DNA of 64,000 nt from Azorinus chamasolen (GCA_963576725.1 OY755252.1:45051552-45115551), one strand, 5' to 3'. Counted from the first letter of the stretch, positions 11,631 through 24,004 are shown. Notes: a model not told the origin generated them from the letters alone. Numbers and translations are program-made.

Positions 11631-11862
11631 CCCTTTTCCTATTTTATATTCATGCAAGGAATAATAAGATCATGAATATTTATTAGCTGAAATTTTATGA
11701 TGGCATGTACACTGGATGTTTTGGCTCAGGCTAAAACTGTAAAATAAAATCTATATTGTAATATATGATAAGGAAACAGAACAGACCCTCATCAGACGGC
11801 TCCTATTGGAGCCATCTAATTTAGGTCTACCCTGTTTGCAAATGTGTGAAAAAGGAAATACA
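11627..11862. mobile_element. TTAA-A MITE
   Basis: Starts TTAACCCTTTTCCTATTTTA with TATTCATGCAAGGAATAA; palindrome around GACGGCTCCTATTGGAGCCA. The right end fades at about 11862 without a clear TTAA. Confidence 0.65.
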
Positions 11863-12439
11863 TTTCTGAAAATTCATGTTACATTTTTAGCTCATCTGGC
11901 ACAAGATGAGCTATCGTGATCAGCATGTGTCTGGCGTCAGCATTTTATTTCAAACAACATCTCTAAAATTATAAGGTCAAATGTAATGAAACTTTGCTTT
12001 TCCAAATATTCATGCGCCATTATAAGCATTAATATAATTACTATTCATGATGTTATTTCCAAGTTTTTTTTCCAAGTGATTTTATAGTCATTCTTTGGCT
12101 ATGTTCCCAATGACAAAAAAAGTGGGATTTTTCTCAATTTTAGCTGAAAAATTCCCAATTTAGAGGTAAAAGTGTTTAGCCAGAAAAATTCAATCAGACT
12201 GACCAAAACCTCTCAAATTCATAAGTTTAAACAAACAGCAGATCCAGATCAGACAGCTCATACCTGTCAGACAGGGTCAATTGTGTTTGAAATGGACATT
12301 TGTAGTATGGAATTTGTTGAAATTTTCTTAGAGCTAAAAAATTCCTGAAGCCGTCGAAATTTCCAAAATGGTGAATAGCCATGGAGTAAAGGGCTAATTC
12401 CAGTACTTAGACTTTGCACTGATGTTTATATTCTTCCAG

Positions 12440-13180
12440 GACACCACCGTCAAAAACAAGTAGAAAAGGAGGCCTTACGAACCCCGCCCACTGTTCCAGC
12501 ACATTTTGGAATGGGCTCAGCCTTCCAGTCAAAACCAAATACAAATAGTCCCCGTGCACCTCGCACGAACGTTCAAAGACAGACAACGTCTTACCGTCCC
12601 ATTCTACCACAGGGTGGATTCAGACCTTTGCTTAGACATGAACCCTACCCTGTGTCTAGACCCATAAAAAGAAACTCTTTTGACTTGCCAGACCAGGGTA
12701 TGGTAACTGGCATTCTTCCTCCCAGTTCAACAGCTAGCTCAACAATTGTGAAAGTGGAACCAGTGGACAATGACAGTAGTGAAGTGAACAGTAGTTCGGT
12801 GCCCAGCTCTAGTCAAACAAACAATGACAACAGTGATTCAAACTCAGGTGCAAATAAAGACGATGGTTCGGATCCAAAGCCGGATAACAGTGTTGATGAA
12901 TGTACACAGGACTCTAATCTCTCCGACACAACCTTACCAAATACTCCAAATGTTCAGAACACAGAAAACAGTGAAAATGACTTGGATTCAAATGTTTCTG
13001 TAAAACTTGAATCAATAACAGAAAATGAAATGGAGTTAGAAATAACTGGTGTTGAACCTGGTCATCATCTGAATGCACCACAAGAAAATTGGGTACCAGA
13101 CGATAGTGCTGGAATGGGATATGATCCGTCAGGTGCTACAGGGAACCCGTCAGATATGTCGCCGGGCAGCCAGGATTACA
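12440..13180 (+). CDS. Common exon 3: low-complexity linker with SUMO-type sites, residues 83-329
   Basis: It opens after TTCTTCCAG; the split codon A|GA gives Arg83. The 741 bases stay open throughout and close before GTAAGT at 13181, again in phase 1. Residues about 107-165 are Pro/Arg rich and basic; about 190-330 are Ser/Asn/Asp/Glu rich and probably disordered. Two psi-K-x-E SUMO consensus sites are visible, VKVE (Lys about 187) and VKLE (Lys about 271), a common feature of transcription regulators. No zinc finger lies in this exon. If the intron is retained, translation stops at 13231-13233 and gives a finger-less protein. All eight cassettes fit this phase-1 donor. Confidence 0.88.
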
Positions 13181-13367
13181 GTAAGTTCATTATTTCAACT
13201 TCCTTCAAACTTTGCGGCCATTCTCTATTGTAGTATACATTTTTAGAGAGACTTCTATTGGCTTTCAAACATTCCAAATTATGTGTGCAGATTATTTTTC
13301 AAATGTAAGGTTTACTTAGAAAAAAATATTTTTTATTTTTTTCCAATTCTTCCCTTAATGCAATTAG

Positions 13368-13436
13368 TACAGCTGGTAGTGTATTTGCTTTTGGATATGT
13401 AGGTCATCGGTTTGACCACTGGGTGGGTCATATCAA
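13368..13436 (+). mobile_element. Possible decayed tRNA-like SINE head
   Basis: AGCTGGTAGTGTATTTGC followed by GGTCATCGGTTTGACCACTG resembles box A and a degenerate box B. No tail or second copy seen. Confidence 0.3.
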
Positions 13437-13676
13437 AGATGTTAACCCTTTACTTCAAAGATACATAACCTATCTACACTTTTGCAAACAGAGTAGACCC
13501 AGATCAGACTTAAGCTCCTATAGGAGCCGTCTGATCAGGGTCTGCTCTGTTTGCTTATGATATAATATAGATGTGATTCTACAGTTTCTGCCATGGCCAC
13601 AAATGTCTGTGTCCATGTGATAGTATAAAGATTAATCTACTTAATCCTGTGCCTGTTCAAATTAGACAATATTCTT

Positions 13677-13888
13677 TTAACCCTTTCCTCCATAAATACG
13701 CCTTTCTACGCCTCTGTAAAAATCACTTTATGAAACCGTTGTGATAATAGGAGCAAATGCTCTATTTATCACAATGGTTTCAAAACTACACAATTTTAAC
13801 ATTTTTCTTTTCTCTAGTAAATGCTCCTTTTCGGTAGAGTTATTCAAAGAGGTTGGGTCTAAAAAGAGACTATGGGGGAAAGGGTTAA
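13677..13888. mobile_element. TTAA-C MITE, reverse orientation
   Basis: TTAACCCTTTCCTCCATAAA to GGGGGAAAGGGTTAA. It is flanked by TTAA-A sequence on both sides (13443-13648 and 13889-14085). Confidence 0.75.
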
Positions 13889-14196
13889 GAAATAATGACA
13901 TCATGAATATTTAGAATCTATTGGCTGAACTTTTATCATGTAAAATTTTCAAGATAATTTTTTGCTTTGATCTTGCCATAAGCAAACAGCAGATCCTGAT
14001 GAGATGGCTCTTACAAGAGCTGTCTGATCTGGGTCTACTGTGTGTGCAAAGGTGTGGAAAAGCCTTATATGAGGGAAAAGGTTAATATTCATGATGTCAT
14101 CAATTCTTATTTGAATATTCATGGAGAAATTGAGTAAAAATGGTACTAGTTGTTTCCTTGCTCAGCGTCAACTTGTATGGATAATGTGAGTATCAG

Positions 14197-14425
14197 TTAA
14201 CCCTTTCCCTCATATTGACGACTTTTGACGACTCTGTAAAGGTCACTTTGTGAAAGCATTGTGTTAAATAGAGCATTTGCTCCTATAGGAGCAAATGCTC
14301 TATTTATCACAATGGTTTCAAATTACAAAATTAAAAAAAAAATCCTTTTCTCTAGTTAATGCTCCTTTTCGGTAGACTTATTCAAAGAGGTTGTATCTAA
14401 AAAAAACTATGAGGCAATGGGTTAA
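14197..14425. mobile_element. TTAA-C MITE (family description)
   Basis: About 210-230 bp; ends TTAACCCATTCCCTCATAGG and GATATGAGGGAATGGGTTAA; inner TTTTAGACCCAACCTCTTTG and AAAAGGAGCATTAACTAGAG; palindrome GAAACCATTGTGATAAATAG ... CTCCTATAGGAG. This copy is in reverse orientation, TTAA at both ends. The palindrome is different from that of TTAA-A, -B, -D and -E. Confidence 0.8.
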
Positions 14426-14456
14426 CCGGAATCGGGATCATGTGAGGGGATATGAG

Positions 14457-14684
14457 TTAACCCTTTTCTCCATGAATATTCAAGTGAGAAATAATTACAT
14501 CATGAATATTTATTTGACTAATTGTTATGATAGCATTGGGACTTGGAAATATTTGGGCACAGCAGAAACTGTAGAATCAGATCTACAAACAGCAAGACCC
14601 CTACTGGACCCGTCTGATTTGGGTCTACGTTATCTTCTGTTTGCAAAGGTGTGAGAAAGGCATTTACATGAAGAAAAGGGTTAA
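14457..14684. mobile_element. TTAA-A MITE (family description)
   Basis: The family is about 200-290 bp with ends TTAACCCTTTACTCCATGAA and ATTTATGGAGTAAAGGGTTA-A, an inner TATTCATGTAAGAAATAATG and ACTGTAGAATCAGATCTATA, then the same central palindrome as TTAA-B. This copy shares its right TTAA (14681-14684) with a further copy at 14681-14932 whose own right end has become TTATAA. Confidence 0.75.
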
Positions 14685-14970
14685 ACCAGTTCTCCATGAA
14701 TATTTGTGTAAAAATAATGACATCATTATTCATTTGATGCATTTTTATAATATGGCATAATTGTGTCATATGAACACAGACAGTTTTGGCAATGACAGAA
14801 ACCCTTAGAAATTAGATCTACATTATTTCATAAGCAGACGGCAAACCCTGATCAGACTACTCCTATAGAAAGTTTTAAACCCCCTGATACTGGTCTACTC
14901 TGTTTGCAAATGCATATCTGGAGTAAAGGGTTATAATCCTCCTGTGTGTCTGTGCATTACATTGAGCACA

Positions 14971-15199
14971 TTAACCCATTCCCACCTAGGCTATTTTTAG
15001 ATACAACCTCTTTGATTAAATCTACCAAAAAGGAGCATTAACTAGAGAAAAGGAAAAGTTTAGAATTGTGTAGTTTTGAAACCATTGTGATAAATAGAGC
15101 ATTTGCTCCTATGGAGCAAATGCTCTATTTATCACAATGGTTTCATAAAGTGATTTTTACAGAAGTGTCAAAAGGTGTCGATATGCGTGAATGGGTTAA
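14971..15199. mobile_element. TTAA-C MITE, well preserved
   Basis: TTAACCCATTCCCACCTAGG to GCGTGAATGGGTTAA; almost the same sequence as copies at 20402 and 28111, including the TCTTTGATTAAATCTACCAA segment, so these three belong to one young subfamily. Confidence 0.8.
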
Positions 15200-15284
15200 A
15201 AGAATCATTCATTGAAACTAAAGGTGCTTTTACATCGGAATCCCCTCTTGAAGGCCATTCATACTGCCATAGTGCAGAGGTCTA

Positions 15285-15439
15285 GATAAGATGCGCACAT
15301 TTAAAACGTTTTCAAATTAACTTCTTTACTTCTCCACCAAACCCTGTGTTGTGACCACTCTTTTAGAATTGTCAACATTGGGTTTGGTTGAAAAATAATG
15401 ATTTTGTTACTTGAGTTTGCACATTTATCTGTTGCTCAG
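15285..15439. mobile_element. hAT6 MITE, 6-bp target duplication ATAGTG
   Basis: CAGAGGTCTAGATAAGATGC at the left, CTGTTGCTCAG at the right; ATAGTG at 15279-15284 and 15440-15445. It has a deleted centre compared with the family. Confidence 0.75.
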
Positions 15440-15644
15440 ATAGTGTCAAATGGTTTTCATTCTAATGAGAAGTAGAGCTACTCAGTATCTCGTCTGGATT
15501 CTAAATGTGTGTAGTGGTGATCATGGATTAGCTGATTACAGACTAAAGATTAACTGACAAACCCTAAGGATCTTTTGATTCTACTAGGGTCAACTTGGTA
15601 ACCGTTAAAATGCTGCATATTCATAGTGGAATGACCAATCAATG

Positions 15645-15872
15645 TTCAACCCTTTCCCTGTTCAATATTCATGGTAGAAATAATGTTTTTATATAAAAAT
15701 TTATTAGCTGAATTTGTACTGTAAAAGTTTTAAGGAATTTTTTTGCTTTGACAAAAATGGTAGTTTCATAAGCAAACAGAGCAGACTCTGATCATCATCA
15801 TACCACCTGATCTGGACCTACTCTGTTTGCAAATGCATGAAAATCAATAATTTATAAGAGGGAAAGGGTTAA
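15645..15872. mobile_element. TTAA-type MITE
   Basis: TTCAACCCTTTCCCTGTTCA to AGAGGGAAAGGGTTAA. The palindrome is partly lost (GATCATCATCATACC). Confidence 0.65.
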
Positions 15873-16235
15873 TTGCAGAGTTTGAAATTTGAATGAAAAC
15901 CTTGGGAACCCAGATCACAGGACTCTTAGGAGCCCCCTGATCTGGGTGTACACAGTTTCTACAGATGACAGGGCGCACATGGCCCACTCTGAGAGGGGTT
16001 ATACTCTGGCAATAACCAAACAAAGTGTCAGAATGTGAATGGTTTAACCCTTTACTCAATGAATATACATGAAAGAAATAATGACATCATGAATACTAAT
16101 TAGCTGAATTTTTTAACAGCATATATACACAGGATTTTTTTGGCCAAGATTGAAATTGTAGAAACAGATGTTTATTATTTCATAGCAAACAGTGTAGACC
16201 CTAATCAGATAGCTAATCAGATTAGCAATTTTTCT

Positions 16236-16490
16236 TTAACCCTTTCCCTTATATAAACGTGTTTTCACGCATCTGCAAACAGAGAAGACCCAGATCAGAC
16301 GGCTCCTAGAGGAGCCGTCTGATCTGGGTCTACTCTGTTTGCTAATAGAATTTCAAAGATCTGTGTCTTTATTTTCTAAAATGGCTACAATGCTCCACCT
16401 TCCCTATTTCATTATATAAATAACCTTTTTGTCCATGAATATTCAGTAGGTATTGAAATTTGTAATAAACACAGAACAGGGAAAGGGTTC
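16236..16490. mobile_element. TTAA-B MITE, reverse orientation
   Basis: TTAACCCTTTCCCTTATATA to ACAGGGAAAGGGTT; the right TTAA is changed (TTCT). Its left TTAA is shared with a TTAA-A element (16044-16239). In this copy both palindrome arms read GACCCAGATC / GATCTGGGTC, without the usual asymmetry. Confidence 0.7.
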
Positions 16491-17787
16491 TACATTGAAC
16501 ATTAATTAAAGTTTTATTGGGCTGTATGAAATGGGGTATTGAAATTTTTTTGAAATGGCAAATACCCAGATCAGAGAACTGCAATTACCTGATAAATTTC
16601 TCTGTGGACACTCTTTATCATCTAAATATGGTTTCTGTAGTTTCTTGTTTCTCAACATTTATATTTAACAGAGGCTTAGATAAGATAATTAACCCCCCCC
16701 CCCCCCCATATATAAACGCCTTTTCAAGCCTGATCTGCAAACAGAGTAGATCCAGAACAGACAGCTCCTGGGATACAATTTTGCAAGGGGCCGTTACTCA
16801 GTCATGCCTATACATAGTTGCCCTTTAATTATTTATTCAATGAATATTCATGTAAGAAATAATGACATTAAAGAATACTATTAATGCTTTTCAAGTTTAT
16901 AATGGCACTGAAAGATATAAAAACTGTAGAATCCGATCTATATGTCATATTTGCAAAGAACAGACCCTGATTAGAAGAGTGATCTCAGTCTACTCCGTTT
17001 CCTAAAGCGTCAAAAGGGCGTATGTCCGGAGTAAAGGGTTGGAACATTTAATTGGCCGACCAATGAGCATTGGCGGTACTAACATGTCTAAATCTTGTCT
17101 TTAGCTCTATTACAAGTTAAATGATCTGCACCGTTTGGAAAAAACCTTGATATTGTTCATTTATGTGCCATTGGAGTAGTCTGTCTTAATGTATGTCTGT
17201 CCATAGAGGATGGTCTAACAGTTCGCAACTCGTTCTATGTTCATCTACCCTGCCTGAATGTGCTGTTACAGGTCATCATGCTTTTGCTTTGTGTCTTCAA
17301 TTTTCAGGATGAAACTGTCCATATATCATTCACTAGATGCCTTTCAATAGCTTGGAACATCCTTTTGTTGCAGAAATTCTGTAGGGACCATTGACTGGTC
17401 AGTCTGTCTGTATGAGCAGAATCGTTTGTCTGAATCATTTACTTGATAGCGACGCATATTTATGCATTTGCAAACAGTGTAGACCCAAATCTGATCTCTC
17501 CTGTATGTAGTCTGAGTGGGAAAAAATCTGATTCTACAGTTTCTGCCATGCCATTATAAAGTTGCAGCTAAGTGATATTTTTACCGTTGTTATTTCTTAC
17601 ATGAATATTGATTAAGGGAAAAGGATTAACATTTCATTACACATACCTGTACATATATCTTACATCTTCTGGTTAGAGAATGCTAGTAGCAGACATTGTG
17701 GGTCGGTGCATTGCTCCCACAAGTTATGGTCAAGCACAGAGGGGTACATATTACCTGATCATGCATCTGAAGTATGAGGTTGACATT

Positions 17788-18049
17788 ACCCATTCCCTAA
17801 TAGGCTATTTTTAGACTCATTATTTAATAGGCTATTTTTAGACACAACCTCTGAATAAATCTACTGAGAAGAAGCATACACTAGAGTAAAGGAAACGTCC
17901 TAAGAATTGTTTAATTTTGAAACCTATGGAACAAATGAATTTTGAAACCTATGGAACAAATGAATTTTGAAACCTAAGGAACAAATGCTGTATCAGAATG
18001 GTTTCAAAATTTGACTGCTGAAGGCATAAAAATATGAGGGAATATGTTA
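17788..18049. mobile_element. TTAA-C MITE, decayed, with internal 26-bp repeats
   Basis: CATTCCCTAATAGGCTATTT to GAGGGAATATGTTAA. The palindrome centre is replaced by about three copies of AATTTTGAAACCTATGGAAC (17915-17990). Other partial TTAA-C copies: 21940-22350, 24865-24970, 29990-30185, 44955-45192, 45660-45842, 60680-60870. Confidence 0.6.
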
Positions 18050-18612
18050 AAAATAATAAGCTTACAAAGAAATACTCATTTACATCAGAATAAAAACGTG
18101 TCATTTGCAGCAGTTACCTCCTGGTTGCTAGGTAAATGATGAAAAATTGGTTTAATTGATATTGCAAGGTTGTCAATAAATTTCTGAATAGTTCTGGCTA
18201 CATTCGTTCTAATCATGACATGCTATCGAAGGCTTAATTTTAATGGGATCATAATTTTGCTTGACAAATGCAAACTGTTTACATGTTTAGTCTGAAGCAG
18301 TATGTTCTTAACCAGGATTCTAGATAAGATGCATACAAATCTTATCAAAATCTCATATTTCTCAGTCAAACTAGAGTTTGGCGGTGAAAGTTTTTCTCTC
18401 CGATTTTGATTTCCGAAACACGCACCATATATAGCTCTGCTCTCAACATTTGTATAAGCAATTCTGGAGTGGGGGAATGTGGCCATTGTGTACTAACTAC
18501 CAAGTACCAAGTTCATGAGAACTGAGACCAGGTTAGTATTGCAATGACTTGTAGCAAGACATTCAGGTGATTATGTCCAATATTTGTCTGAGGTTCTAAT
18601 TAGCCTTTGCCA

Positions 18613-18854
18613 TTAACCCTTTGCTTCATGAATATTCATGTAAGAAATAATCACATGAATATTAATTAGCGGAACTGGAATAATGGCCTATGAACTCAGG
18701 AAATTTTGACCATGACAGAAACTGTACAATCTATATAATAACATAAGCAAACTGAACAGACCCTGATCAGACAGCTCTGTCCAGATTTGTCTGATCTGGA
18801 TCTACTCTGTTTGCAAAGGCATTACAAGGCATTATCTATGAAGTAAAGGGTGAA
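18613..18854. mobile_element. TTAA-A MITE
   Basis: TTAACCCTTTGCTTCATGAA to CTATGAAGTAAAGGGTGAA. Other TTAA-A or -B copies in the large intron: 10540-10653, 16688-16770, 16828-17041, 17439-17630, 19660-19870, 19925-20105. Confidence 0.7.
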
Positions 18855-19228
18855 ACTCTTTGCACAATTATTTCTGTTACACTTTTCAAAGTGTTGCCCA
18901 GGTTTCTTGAATTCAAACAGTTTGGATCTTGATGAGACAACAGTAGTTGTTATATCTGGCTCCAAGCTGCTTGCATACATTGTCCCAGGTAGTGTACAAT
19001 GAAATACGTTGTTATCTTTATGAGCAGAGAACTGACACGAGTTGCAAGCTGTTTTAACATTGTACCTGCAGAATTTTATGGAAAATAAAGTTTTATTTTT
19101 CAATAAAAAAAGCTTAATCTAAGAGGGTGTTATAATGTTTGATTTGGATCAATTTTTATATACATTTGTATGGATAAGATGGTTTCACTTAAAATTATGT
19201 ACTTTCACATTGTCTTCAGATCGAAATG

Positions 19229-19458
19229 TTAACCCATTATCTCATAGCCTATTTTTAGGCCCAATCTCTTTGAATAAATCTGCAGAAATTGAACTTTTAC
19301 TATTGAAAAGGGAACTTTTAGAATTGTTTAGTTTTGAAACCATTGTGATAAATAAAGCATTTTTTCCTATGGAACAAATGCTCTATTTTATCACAATGGC
19401 TTCAAAAAGTGACTTTTACGGAGGTATTGATAGGCGTCGATATAAGGGAATGGGTTAA
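19229..19458. mobile_element. TTAA-C MITE
   Basis: TTAACCCATTATCTCATAGC to TATAAGGGAATGGGTTAA. Confidence 0.75.
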
Positions 19459-19715
19459 AGTTGAATCATATCTTTAATGTATAAATTAATTTCTGTATTA
19501 AGTCAGCTCTCAAATAGCTTCACACGAGGTTTTGTATAGAAAATAACATCATTTTACTTTGTGATTGCTTAAAAAAGACAGGAAAATGTCGCGGAACTAG
19601 TAGAAAAATATAAAGTTAGCATGTATACTATATCGGTGTCAGTGAATCGCGTGACCATGGACTGTGATTTATATAGAAGCTGTCTGATCAAGGTCTGCTC
19701 TGTTTGCTTATGAAA

Positions 19716-19795
19716 TTATAATTAATAGATCTGACGTAATAGTTTCTACCAATATCAAGATTCTGACGTAATAGTTTCTACCAATATCAAGATTC
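19716..19795 (+). repeat. 33-bp tandem duplicate in a TTAA-type MITE
   Basis: CTGACGTAATAGTTTCTACC + AATATCAAGATT, twice. Confidence 0.85.
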
Positions 19796-20181
19796 ATGTA
19801 TTTGTATGCCAGTATAAGAACAAATGTTCGTAGTGTTGTTATCTTTTACATGAATATTCAATGGAGACTTTCATTTCCCTAGTGAACATTTGTACTTGAT
19901 TATATCACTAAACAAATATTTTCATTAACTTAATATTTTCAAGGTAATGTTTTGGCTTTGACCAAAACTGTAGCATCTGACATATCTATACCATCAAATA
20001 AGCAAACAATAGACTCTGATCAGATGGCTCCTTTTAGAGCTGCCTGATCTGAGTCTACTCTGTTTGCTAAGGCATTAAAAGGCATTTATATGAAGGAAGT
20101 GGTTAAGGGCCAATTCTTGAAAATCATTTAATTTACGCATCTTATCCATGCATTTGCATAAAATTTGAATATTTACAGGTA

Positions 20182-20380
20182 CAGTAACTCTCTCTAAACT
20201 GGCCATTAAATTAAGCATAAATATCTTGGAGACAGGTGGCAGCTTAATGTTGGGAGAAAGTTACGCAGAAAGCTCTTAGGAACTTTTCTGCGTAACTTTC
20301 ACCATGCATTAAGCAGCTATACCTGCCTAAAAGTGTCTAAATTCTTTTTACTAGAATTATGGTTTAGATGGGTTTTACTG
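20182..20380. mobile_element. pogo-like palindromic MITE with TA target
   Basis: CAGTAACTCTCTCTAAACTG to ATGGGTTTTACTG with TA at 20180-20181 and 20381-20382; centre AGAAAGCTCTTAGGAACTTT. More diverged than the copy at 21157. Confidence 0.75.
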
Positions 20381-20401
20381 TATATTCCTGTGAACTTTGT
20401 T

Positions 20402-20630
20402 ATAACCCATTCCCACTTAGGCTATTTTTAGACCTAACCTCTTTGATTAAATCTACCAAAAAGGAGCATTAACTAGAGAAAAGGAAATTTTCAGAATTGT
20501 GTAGTTTTGAAACCATTGTGATAAATAGAGCATTTGCTCCTGTGGAGCAAATGCTCTATTTATCACAATGGTTTCACAAAGTGACTTTTAAAGAAGTGTC
20601 AAAAGGTGTCGATATGCGGGAATGGGTTAA
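20402..20630. mobile_element. TTAA-C MITE, well preserved
   Basis: Left TTAA has become ATAA; right TTAA at 20627-20630. Palindrome centre AGCATTTGCTCCTGTGGAGC. Belongs to the young subfamily with 14971 and 28111. Confidence 0.8.
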
Positions 20631-21156
20631 TAAACGAGACTTTCATTGTTTGGAGAGACTAGTGTTGACATATGTTTGTGATGCTCCATGAAGACACATA
20701 CATATAGAAAGATATTAAAGCCTTGCACAAGAAAATACATGTACATGGCATCAATAAAAACTTTATTCTGAAAATTCTGCAGATTCAATGATAGAAAAAC
20801 TCCACAAAACTTTTAGATTTGTTATAATAGGCTGGTTGTAGCGTTCAGGTTTCTCGTATTCAAACCTGTTTATATGAAATGATTTTTGAAACAAAAACTT
20901 GAGCTGTATTGAACCTCGTATGTTAACCTTATCCTGATGAATGTGACCTGCCTTGCATTTGCTAGCATTTTAGATCCAGATGAGATGCCGAGTAAATTGG
21001 CATCTCATCATCACCCAAGCTGTTTGACACTTGGTCAATAGTTTCTCAAAAGCTTTATCAAATTTGATGTAAGCACCATATCCGAATTAGAACAGACATT
21101 ATTTTGACAGTAGTGTAAGGTGTAAGGTTATGTTACTGAAGGGGGATATATATATA

Positions 21157-21361
21157 CAGTAGAACCCCTCTAATGCGACCACTTAAAGAATAAGCATAGC
21201 AGCCTTTATAAGCAGGTGGTTGCTTAATGCAGGACAAAAGTAATGCAGAAAGCTCCTCTAGGAGCTTTCTGCATTACTTTTGTCCTGCATTAAGCTACCA
21301 CCTGCATCTAGCACCCAGAATTGTACCTCTTTAAGGTGGTCGTATTAGCGGGGTTTTACTG
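21157..21361. mobile_element. pogo-like palindromic MITE with TA target
   Basis: CAGTAGAACCCCTCTAATGC to GCGGGGTTTTACTG with TA on both sides. The arms around AAGCTCCTCTAGGAGCTT are nearly perfect over about 60 bases each, suggesting a young copy. Confidence 0.8.
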
Positions 21362-22644
21362 TATATACATCTTGGAGACTTGAACGCTACAATGACAGTT
21401 TCATCTTTTCTGTTCAAATGTTTCATTGTGTTCTTTATGAGTGATTGTACCATAAAACTCCTATGTAAATCTTGCATAAAAGAGTGGAATACATAAAAGA
21501 GTTTAAATACACAGTCATTTATCATTGCCTTGCAAACATACTGTATGTGCACCGAACACAGCAAGTCCATTGTCAAGATTCAACTCTGGAGACCAGGATG
21601 GCACACCTGAAAAATTATAATCTATATATATGTTTGTAGGAAAGGGCTGTAGATAATAGCGACTGATCTGTCTAAAGCTCTTGTTTCTGAGCCAAACCCT
21701 GTCTTGTCGTTACTGATCAGTTTCACCTCTCCGTGGCCATTCTATTTACAAGACTGAGATCGGGCTTAGCAGAGAAGTAGAAAATATTTTTCCGACATTT
21801 CCGAAGTATTCTTCTGATCTACAGCAGCTCTTGTAGGTCCTAGTTAGGTTTCTACTGCTCCGTAGACCGGTACATGTTTAATCCATTTCCTCATATTGAC
21901 TGGTCCTAGTTGGGTTACTATTGCCCGATAGACCTGTACATGTTTAAATCTATTCCCTCATATTGATTTGTTTTGATGACTTTGTGAAAGTCAAGTTTTG
22001 AAACCATTGTGATAAATTGAACATTTGCTTCATAGGAGCAAATATCACAGTGGTTTAAAAACTATACAATTCTAAAATTCTCCTTTGTAGCTTTTCTATT
22101 CTTTGAAGAAAAAAATCCAAGCTATTTGTTTTTGGGCATCTACTGGATTGTATTTGTCATAGTTGTAGTTATCTGGAAACTTTAACGTTGGCTATTACTT
22201 CTTTACTATTCATGCAAATTTTATGAAACTTCACACTTATTTACCGTCACAATAGCTACAGGTGAGCGTTGGCACTGACTCGCATGCGGTGCCGTTTGTA
22301 GTAAATGCTCCTTTTCAGTAGGCTGGGTCTAAAACATTGCCTATGAGGGAATGGGATAAATATGCTTTATACAGAAGCATGGATAAAATGTGTATCAAGA
22401 AGCTCTTTCAAGAGTAACTCTTTTATTTCTCCACCAAACCCTATGCTGTCACTGAAAGTCACAAAGAGATGATTCTTAACATAGGTCAAATAGAAAACAT
22501 ATAACGGGTTTGACGGAGAAATGACAATTTTAGCATTTGAATATATATTGCACTTTTTATAAATGATTATGTACTGGTTCAATTAGATTGTGTGCTGGTC
22601 ATCATAAGGTGTTTCCCAATGGTATACCTGACTGTTAAGTGTAT

Positions 22645-22834
22645 CGGAGTAACAGATAAAGGTGCATATTCAAATACTGAAACCGTCCTTTCTCCAAACC
22701 ATATGTTGTGACCTTTCTTTAAAATCGCCACAAAGAGCCGATTCTGTTCGAGTTGTCACAACGTAGGGTTTGGTGGAGAAATAAACAAGTTATGTTTGAA
22801 ATTGTTTTATATATGCATATTATCTGGAGCTCTG
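22645..22834. mobile_element. hAT6 MITE, 6-bp target duplication GTGTAT
   Basis: Left end CGGAGTAACAGATAAAGGTG, right end TATCTGGAGCTCTG; GTGTAT occurs at 22639-22644 and 22835-22840. Inner arms with CTCCAAACCATATGTTG and the complementary TTTGGTGGAG are intact. Confidence 0.75.
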
Positions 22835-23514
22835 GTGTATTTTGTTTATTTCCAAAACATTAATTTTAATCTCTATTTATAAAAGGCGATAGGTTCTGCA
22901 AAACATGTAGACTCGGAGCAGGTTCATTTTGTGTAGGTCGGAGCATTTTGTATAAGAAAAACATCTGTGCCACAAAATATTATTTTTTTTTTTTGTCAAA
23001 TGTCAAGTTGAATGTTCAAGAGAAGCAAGTTCAGTGATGTTTTCATATTGTTAAGAATAAAACATGCCTGTATATGAATAAAGGATTATGATATAAAAGG
23101 TGTTTGATCTTTGAATATGATAGTACTTGTTATTGACAAAGTGCTTCTTCTTTTCATTGATGTTATGGTGCATAAAATAATAGAACTGTTGGAAGGAAAG
23201 AAAACTCAAATTCTTATTTAGATACAGCTTCAAGCTTTAGTTAGTAAGTTGTTTAAAGTCTAAATTAACAAATGTTGATCCTGTAAATGGGTTGATATTT
23301 AGCAAAATGTCCCACCCCTACCCCCCAATCCCCAATGATGCAATTATGCAAGTGTCACATAATTTTCATACAACTGTGACTGAGAGTCAAGGATGCTAAA
23401 TAGTCAAAGATGTATCTGATATTATTTGATGTGCTTGATGAAACCTGTAAAGTAATACCCTAAACGGCAAAAGGTCAGAATTATTGACTGCTGGTAAACT
23501 CTTAATTAGTCTTA

Positions 23515-23760
23515 ACCCTTACACCCCTGAATGATCAGAGTGGAATAGCCCATTGGTGTTTAACTATAGAGTCCACTCAGTATGAAAGGCTTAAACTGGC
23601 TAGAGAATTCTGAATGACAAACAGTGCAGACCCTGATCAGAGGGCTCCTAGAGGAGCCCTCTGATCTGGATCTACACTGTTTGCAAGTGACAAAATCAGC
23701 TTATAAATATTCATGATGTCATTATATCTTACTGTAATGTTCAACAGGGAATGGATTCAA
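23515..23760. mobile_element. TTAA-E MITE
   Basis: TTAACCCTTACACCCCTGAA with GATCAGAGTGGAATAGCC near the left end, palindrome GTGCAGACCCTGATCAGAGG ... GATCTGGATCTACACTGTTT. The ends differ from A-D while the core palindrome is related. Partial relatives at 31892-32010, 32025-32115 and 55495-55682. Confidence 0.55.
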
Positions 23761-24004
23761 GAGAAATGTACTTGTATATAAAATAATTTTCCTCATAATT
23801 AACAAACTCTTTCCCCTGCAAAAAATACCCCTTCTACACAAAGCCTATCTTTCAAATAAAGAAATGAATTTAGTTTATATATATATTTGCTATTATCACG
23901 AGTGTAGTCTGACCAATATCTTGCATCTGAGTATGTTAGAAAATACAGATCTGAAGATCCATAGTTTGTGTACACTCCATATACAACTGTTATTGTTCGA
24001 CAAA

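Larger units (their letters stand above)
10054..12439 (+). other. Intron between common exons 2 and 3
   Basis: Contains a 37-bp duplicate, a C17 run, TTAA-A/B MITEs (10540-10653, 11370-11862), an AGCTCATCTGG repeat and the second member of the 3760/12075 repeat pair. No coding sequence. Confidence 0.6.

Noticed and set aside
9286..13180. BTB/POZ domain in the common part
   Set aside because: Looked for because of the lola/ttk likeness; residues 1-82 do not show the length or pattern of a BTB fold and no other upstream exon is evident.
20497..20691. Frames with the peptide FETIVINRAFAPVEQMLYLSQ (also at 19135, 28206, 30352, 34566, 56933, 60728)
   Set aside because: All are the TTAA-C palindrome translated; the repeat explains the similarity.
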